From Vibrio atypicus (GTDB taxonomy: Bacteria; Pseudomonadota; Gammaproteobacteria; Enterobacterales; Vibrionaceae): DNA of 64,000 nucleotides. Position numbers and translations under genes: made by a program. A model generated the notes under the pieces. That model did not search any database. It saw nothing but the letters and a program-made list of their open reading frames with translations, and was not told where the DNA came from. The stretch lies in contig NZ_BLID01000002.1 of assembly GCF_009811315.1 (NCBI RefSeq), positions 171,831-235,830 on the forward strand. Direction: 5' to 3'. Of the stretch, positions 60,908-64,000 are shown in pieces (the stretch's first letter is position 1; each line of letters opens with the position of its first letter).

Positions 60908-61987
60908 ATGAGTTTAGGCAATACAAAACAAGTTGGCATTTCAATTAAAGATCTAACCTTATCGTTTGGTGAGACGGAAGTGCTGAAGGGCGTTAACTTG
61001 GAAATTGAACCAGGGGAGTTTTTTGCATTTCTTGGTCCTTCGGGGTCGGGGAAATCAACATTATTGCGTGCGATTGCGGGGTTTGGACCTGTACCACAAG
61101 GTGAAATTCTATTAGGTGATGAAAACGTTATTGAGCAGCCACCATGGAAGCGTAACGTTGGGATGGTATTCCAAAGTTATGCATTGTGGCCGCATATGAC
61201 AGTAAGACAAAATGTTGCTTACGGGTTAGAAGAACGTAAGGTCGCAAAGCCGGAGATCAAACGCCGAGTTGATGATGCGCTGAATTTGGTTGGACTGCAC
61301 CATTTGGCCGATCGTCGTCCTTCTCAGCTTTCTGGCGGACAGCAGCAGCGTGTGGCAATCGCAAGAACGGTAGTTGTCGAGCCTAGAATCTTATTGCTAG
61401 ACGAGCCGCTGTCGAACTTGGATGCGAACTTACGCGAGCAAATGCGCCGTGATTTGCTAGAGCTGCAGCGACAACTTGGTTTGACTACCATCTTTGTTAC
61501 TCACGACCAAGAAGAGGCGAATACTATTTCAGATCGAATCGCGGTGCTGGATCAAGGTGTTATTCAGCAGGTGGGTGCGCCGATGGAACTCTACGATAAC
61601 CCGGCGAATAAGTTTGTGGCTGATTTCTTGGGGACGGCGAACGTTTTGCATGGTCGAGTAGAGGAGAGTCCGTCGGGTAATCAATTTGTATCAAGTAACG
61701 GTATTTACTTCCCATATGCAGCGAAACCTCAGCAAGACTTGTCATTAATCTTCCGACCGCAAAGTTTAGGCATTTGTCATGGCAGTGCGCAGGCGGGAAT
61801 GATTCAACTAGAAGGGAAAGTGTTGCACCGAGAGTTTTTAGGCCATCTCATTCGATACGGTGTTGATGTCGGTGGCGAAGTGCTGATGGTGGATGACCCA
61901 CACTTAAGAGGGGCGAAGCATTTAACCAATGGTGAGACGATTCGAGTCGCACTAAAGCCAGATGAGATAGTTGCTTTATCTGACTAG
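60908..61987 (+). CDS. AfuC/FbpC-type ABC transporter ATPase
   Basis: A 359-residue ATPase. Walker A is GPSGSGKST, the Q-loop is VFQSYALWPHMTVRQNV, the signature is LSGGQQQRVAIAR, Walker B is ILLLDEPLSNLD, and the H-loop is FVTHDQEEA. A C-terminal TOBE-like domain (about 245-355) is present. It begins after AAGGAG; ATG 60908 is chosen over TTG 60902. It completes the importer operon, which ends at a strong terminator. Confidence 0.94.
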   Translation: MSLGNTKQVGISIKDLTLSFGETEVLKGVNLEIEPGEFFAFLGPSGSGKSTLLRAIAGFGPVPQGEILLGDENVIEQPPWKRNVGMVFQSYALWPHMTVRQNVAYGLEERKVAKPEIKRRVDDALNLVGLHHLADRRPSQLSGGQQQRVAIARTVVVEPRILLLDEPLSNLDANLREQMRRDLLELQRQLGLTTIFVTHDQEEANTISDRIAVLDQGVIQQVGAPMELYDNPANKFVADFLGTANVLHGRVEESPSGNQFVSSNGIYFPYAAKPQQDLSLIFRPQSLGICHGSAQAGMIQLEGKVLHREFLGHLIRYGVDVGGEVLMVDDPHLRGAKHLTNGETIRVALKPDEIVALSD

Positions 61988-62008
61988 CATTATCGAAATT
62001 GAATACGA

Positions 62009-62038
62009 AAAGGGCTTCCCAATGGGAAGCCCTTTCAG
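62009..62038. terminator. Bidirectional terminator between the importer operon and the SulP gene
   Basis: AAAGGGCTTCCC (62009-62020) pairs with GGGAAGCCCTTT (62024-62035). The flanking genes converge. Confidence 0.85.
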
Positions 62039-62052
62039 ATCTAACTCGTTAA

Positions 62053-63609
62053 TTAAGCCAAGATGTCAGTAGCGACTTTGTAGCTTGGGTCTTCTTTAAC
62101 GTTGATTTCCACTAGGCTACCCGCTTTGTCCAACAGCTTACGGCAGTCCGGGCTTAGGTGGCGTAGGTGAAGCGTTTTACCTTGAGCAGAATAACGCTCT
62201 GCCAAGGTTTCAATTGCTTCTATTGCAGAGTGGTCAGTCACGCGAGAATCCGCAAAATCCACAATGACATCTTTTGGATCTTTATGAGCATCAAAGATCT
62301 CTAGGAAGTTCGCTACTGAGCCAAAGAAGACTGGGCCGTGAATTTTGTACTCTTTTGAACCTTCTTCGTTTAGGTTTGTATCTGCATAGATGTGTTTTGC
62401 ATGCTGCCATGCAAACATAAGTGCAGATGCGATAACACCGACAAATACAGCGATAGCTAGGTCAGTAAGAACTGTAACAATCGTCACTAAAACGATAACG
62501 AAGAAATCTTGTTTTGGTACGCGGCGAGCTAGCTTAAACGTTGCCCACTCAAATGTACCGATGACCACCATGAACATTACACCAACAAGCGCTGCAAGTG
62601 GGATCATTTCAATCAGAGATGATGCAAATAAGATAAAGAACAGCAGTGCTAACGCGGCAACGATACCAGAAAGACGACCACGGCCACCTGAGTTTACGTT
62701 GATCATTGATTGGCCGATCATCGCACAGCCACCCATAGCGCCAAATACTGAACAAGTCATGTTTGCCATACCTTGACCGATACATTCACGGTTAGATTGG
62801 CCACGAGTGTTTGTCATCTCGTCCAAAACTGTCAGTGTTAATAGCGACTCGATCAAACCGATCGCCGCAAGAATAAGTGCGTACGGCAGAATGATTTGGA
62901 GCGTCTCTAACGTAAATGGCACCATTGGAATTGAGAAAGTTGGCAGAGAGCCTGCAAGAGTTGCTGCTTCATCACCAGACATAGTACGTAGGAAGTCCAC
63001 TACAGTACGAGTTTCAAGATCTAAACCTACAACCAGTGCCGTTACTGTTACGATCGCGACCAGAGAAGAAGGTACAGCTGTGGTAATTTTTGGTAGGAAG
63101 TGAATGATAGCCATAGTTAGTGCCACAAGGCCCAACATTAGCATCATTTGATCACCGGGTAGCCAAGTTAGCATGCCGTTAATATCTGGTGCTTTGAACT
63201 GACCAAGTTGAGCAAGGAAGATAACGATCGCTAGACCGTTCACAAAACCAATCATTACTGGATGTGGAACGATTCGGATGAATTTACCCAATTTAAAGAC
63301 GCCGGCAGCAATCTGTAGAATACCTGCAAGCATAATCGCTGCGAAGAGGTATTGAACACCGTGAGTTGCGACCAGTGATACCATCACAACGGCCATTGCG
63401 CCAGTTGCACCAGAAATCATACCTGGACGACCGCCAAAGATAGACGTAATAAGACCAACGATGAAGGCTGCGTAAAGACCAACCATTGGGTCTACGCCGG
63501 CTACGAATGCGAAAGCGACAGCTTCAGGGACTAGGGCTAACGCAACTGTTAGGCCGGAGAGCACATCATTTTTTACAGAGTGCTTAGAAAATTGTGGGAA
63601 TTCAAACAT
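62053..63609 (-). CDS. SulP-family anion transporter with STAS domain
   Basis: A 518-residue inner-membrane transporter of the SulP/SLC26 group. About eleven to fourteen membrane helices are followed by a cytoplasmic STAS domain (about 405-515, [22 protein letters not shown]). [45 protein letters not shown] is the conserved N-terminal signature. Members carry sulfate, bicarbonate or C4-dicarboxylates; the substrate here is not resolved. It has no close functional link to its neighbours. Confidence 0.93.
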   Translation of the reverse strand: MFEFPQFSKHSVKNDVLSGLTVALALVPEAVAFAFVAGVDPMVGLYAAFIVGLITSIFGGRPGMISGATGAMAVVMVSLVATHGVQYLFAAIMLAGILQIAAGVFKLGKFIRIVPHPVMIGFVNGLAIVIFLAQLGQFKAPDINGMLTWLPGDQMMLMLGLVALTMAIIHFLPKITTAVPSSLVAIVTVTALVVGLDLETRTVVDFLRTMSGDEAATLAGSLPTFSIPMVPFTLETLQIILPYALILAAIGLIESLLTLTVLDEMTNTRGQSNRECIGQGMANMTCSVFGAMGGCAMIGQSMINVNSGGRGRLSGIVAALALLFFILFASSLIEMIPLAALVGVMFMVVIGTFEWATFKLARRVPKQDFFVIVLVTIVTVLTDLAIAVFVGVIASALMFAWQHAKHIYADTNLNEEGSKEYKIHGPVFFGSVANFLEIFDAHKDPKDVIVDFADSRVTDHSAIEAIETLAERYSAQGKTLHLRHLSPDCRKLLDKAGSLVEINVKEDPSYKVATDILA

Positions 63610-63921
63610 GCTTGCTCAGTTTTGCTAAATGTTTAGGTGTATTCTGAATTAAGCTTTATAGAGCACTAGGTAAAATGCAATGTAAAAGAGCAGAGTGATT
63701 AAAGCTTATGCTTAGATAGTTGCAAGATGTTTCTTACCGTTACCTAAAGATTCAATTCAGTTCGAGTCGGCGAATCCTACCGAAAAGTGTGATTAAGTTC
63801 AAGAATGAACCAGATATTGAGCAATATTTGTGATAAATAGATCAATTAAATCAGGTAGCTTAATCAGTACAGATAAAAAAACAGCTCCTAATTAGGAGCT
63901 GTTTTTAATCAAGCCTTCAAA
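63610..63921. other. 312-base intergenic region upstream of the SulP gene
   Basis: This A/T-rich stretch must contain the SulP promoter on the minus strand and ends with the terminator at 63881-63908. Nothing else clear was seen. Confidence 0.6.
63881..63908. terminator. Terminator at the right end (minus-strand gene)
   Basis: ACAGCTCCTAA (63881-63891) pairs with TTAGGAGCTGT (63892-63902), with A and T tracts on both sides, so it can work on either strand. It follows the partial minus-strand gene at the edge. Confidence 0.85.
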
Positions 63922-64000
63922 TTAGAAGCTTTGTGGTTTCGTCATTCCTGCACCAGCTTGACTACGAGCTACTTGGCTACCAGCGCCTTTTAGTTCGTAA
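63922..64000 (-). CDS. 3' end of an unidentified gene
   Basis: The minus strand is open from the right edge to a TAA at 63922-63924, giving 25 C-terminal residues that end AGAGMTKPQSF. A terminator directly follows, which supports a real gene end. The short fragment has a GxGxQV-like pattern seen at the ends of some thiolase-like proteins, but it is too short to name. Confidence 0.5.
   Translation of the reverse strand, partial: YELKGAGSQVARSQAGAGMTKPQSF

Noticed and set aside
57718-61987. Ferric iron importer (FbpABC) as the primary reading
   Set aside because: The family is often labelled iron(III), but the PgtCBA-like neighbours and the AfuA/PgtC-type SAPSRSGT motif favour a phosphorylated organic ligand. 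No Fur-box was seen at the promoter. Iron cannot be strictly excluded.

Overview
The window reads as a chromosomal segment of a Vibrio species (Vibrionaceae). The core gene blocks follow gammaproteobacterial order (clpP-clpX-lon-hupB-ppiD; cmk-rpsA-ihfB-lapAB-pyrF; lolA-rarA-serS; sppA-ansA; yoaA-tsaB-slp-fadD-rnd). The intergenic spaces hold the ERIC-like palindromic repeat and the ATACCAAT-ended inverted repeats common in vibrios. The species is not resolved. No rRNA, tRNA, CRISPR array, prophage or insertion-sequence transposase was seen.

Layout. 1-12.6 kb: protein quality control (clpP end, clpX, lon with a heat-shock-type promoter, hupB, ppiD), a ComEA-like protein, then cmk, rpsA, ihfB, lapA, lapB, pyrF. 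12.6-23.8 kb: an accessory block of a YejB/YejE-type peptide ABC importer with a family 5 binding protein and two separate ATPases, followed by a small outer-membrane barrel and a 1372-residue lipoprotein metzincin protease; together they look like a peptide-scavenging module. 23.8-33.5 kb: miaE, a membrane-anchored coiled-coil protein, cysB, a methyltransferase, a TrpXYZ-type ABC importer, a membrane diguanylate cyclase and dusC. 33.5-45 kb: an orphan type IV pilin-like gene, a SEC-C protein, lolA-rarA-serS, sppA-ansA, fadH with a FadR-type operator, purU. 45-53 kb: yoaA, tsaB, slp, an alpha/beta hydrolase, fadD, rnd, plus two small unknown genes. 53-62 kb: a PgtC-PgtB-PgtA-like signalling operon followed by an AfuABC/FbpABC-like importer. 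62-64 kb: a SulP transporter and the 3' end of one more gene.

The most notable system is at 53.0-62.0 kb. A binding protein paralogous to the transporter's own binding protein sits with a sensor kinase and an NtrC-type activator. A well-formed sigma-54 promoter lies between the activator and the transporter operon. By family analogy (Salmonella PgtCBA, Actinobacillus AfuABC) the ligand is likely a phosphorylated carbon compound, but this is inference. In this sequence the sensor kinase is split by one extra A in an A5 tract, so the circuit is either broken here, phase-variable, or affected by a sequencing error.

Other points of interest are a 150-bp element with 13-bp inverted ends upstream of the peptide transporter, a hairpin that holds the dusC ribosome-binding site, a possible small RNA upstream of the pilin gene, and paired TGTGCACA sites upstream of the TrpX-like gene.
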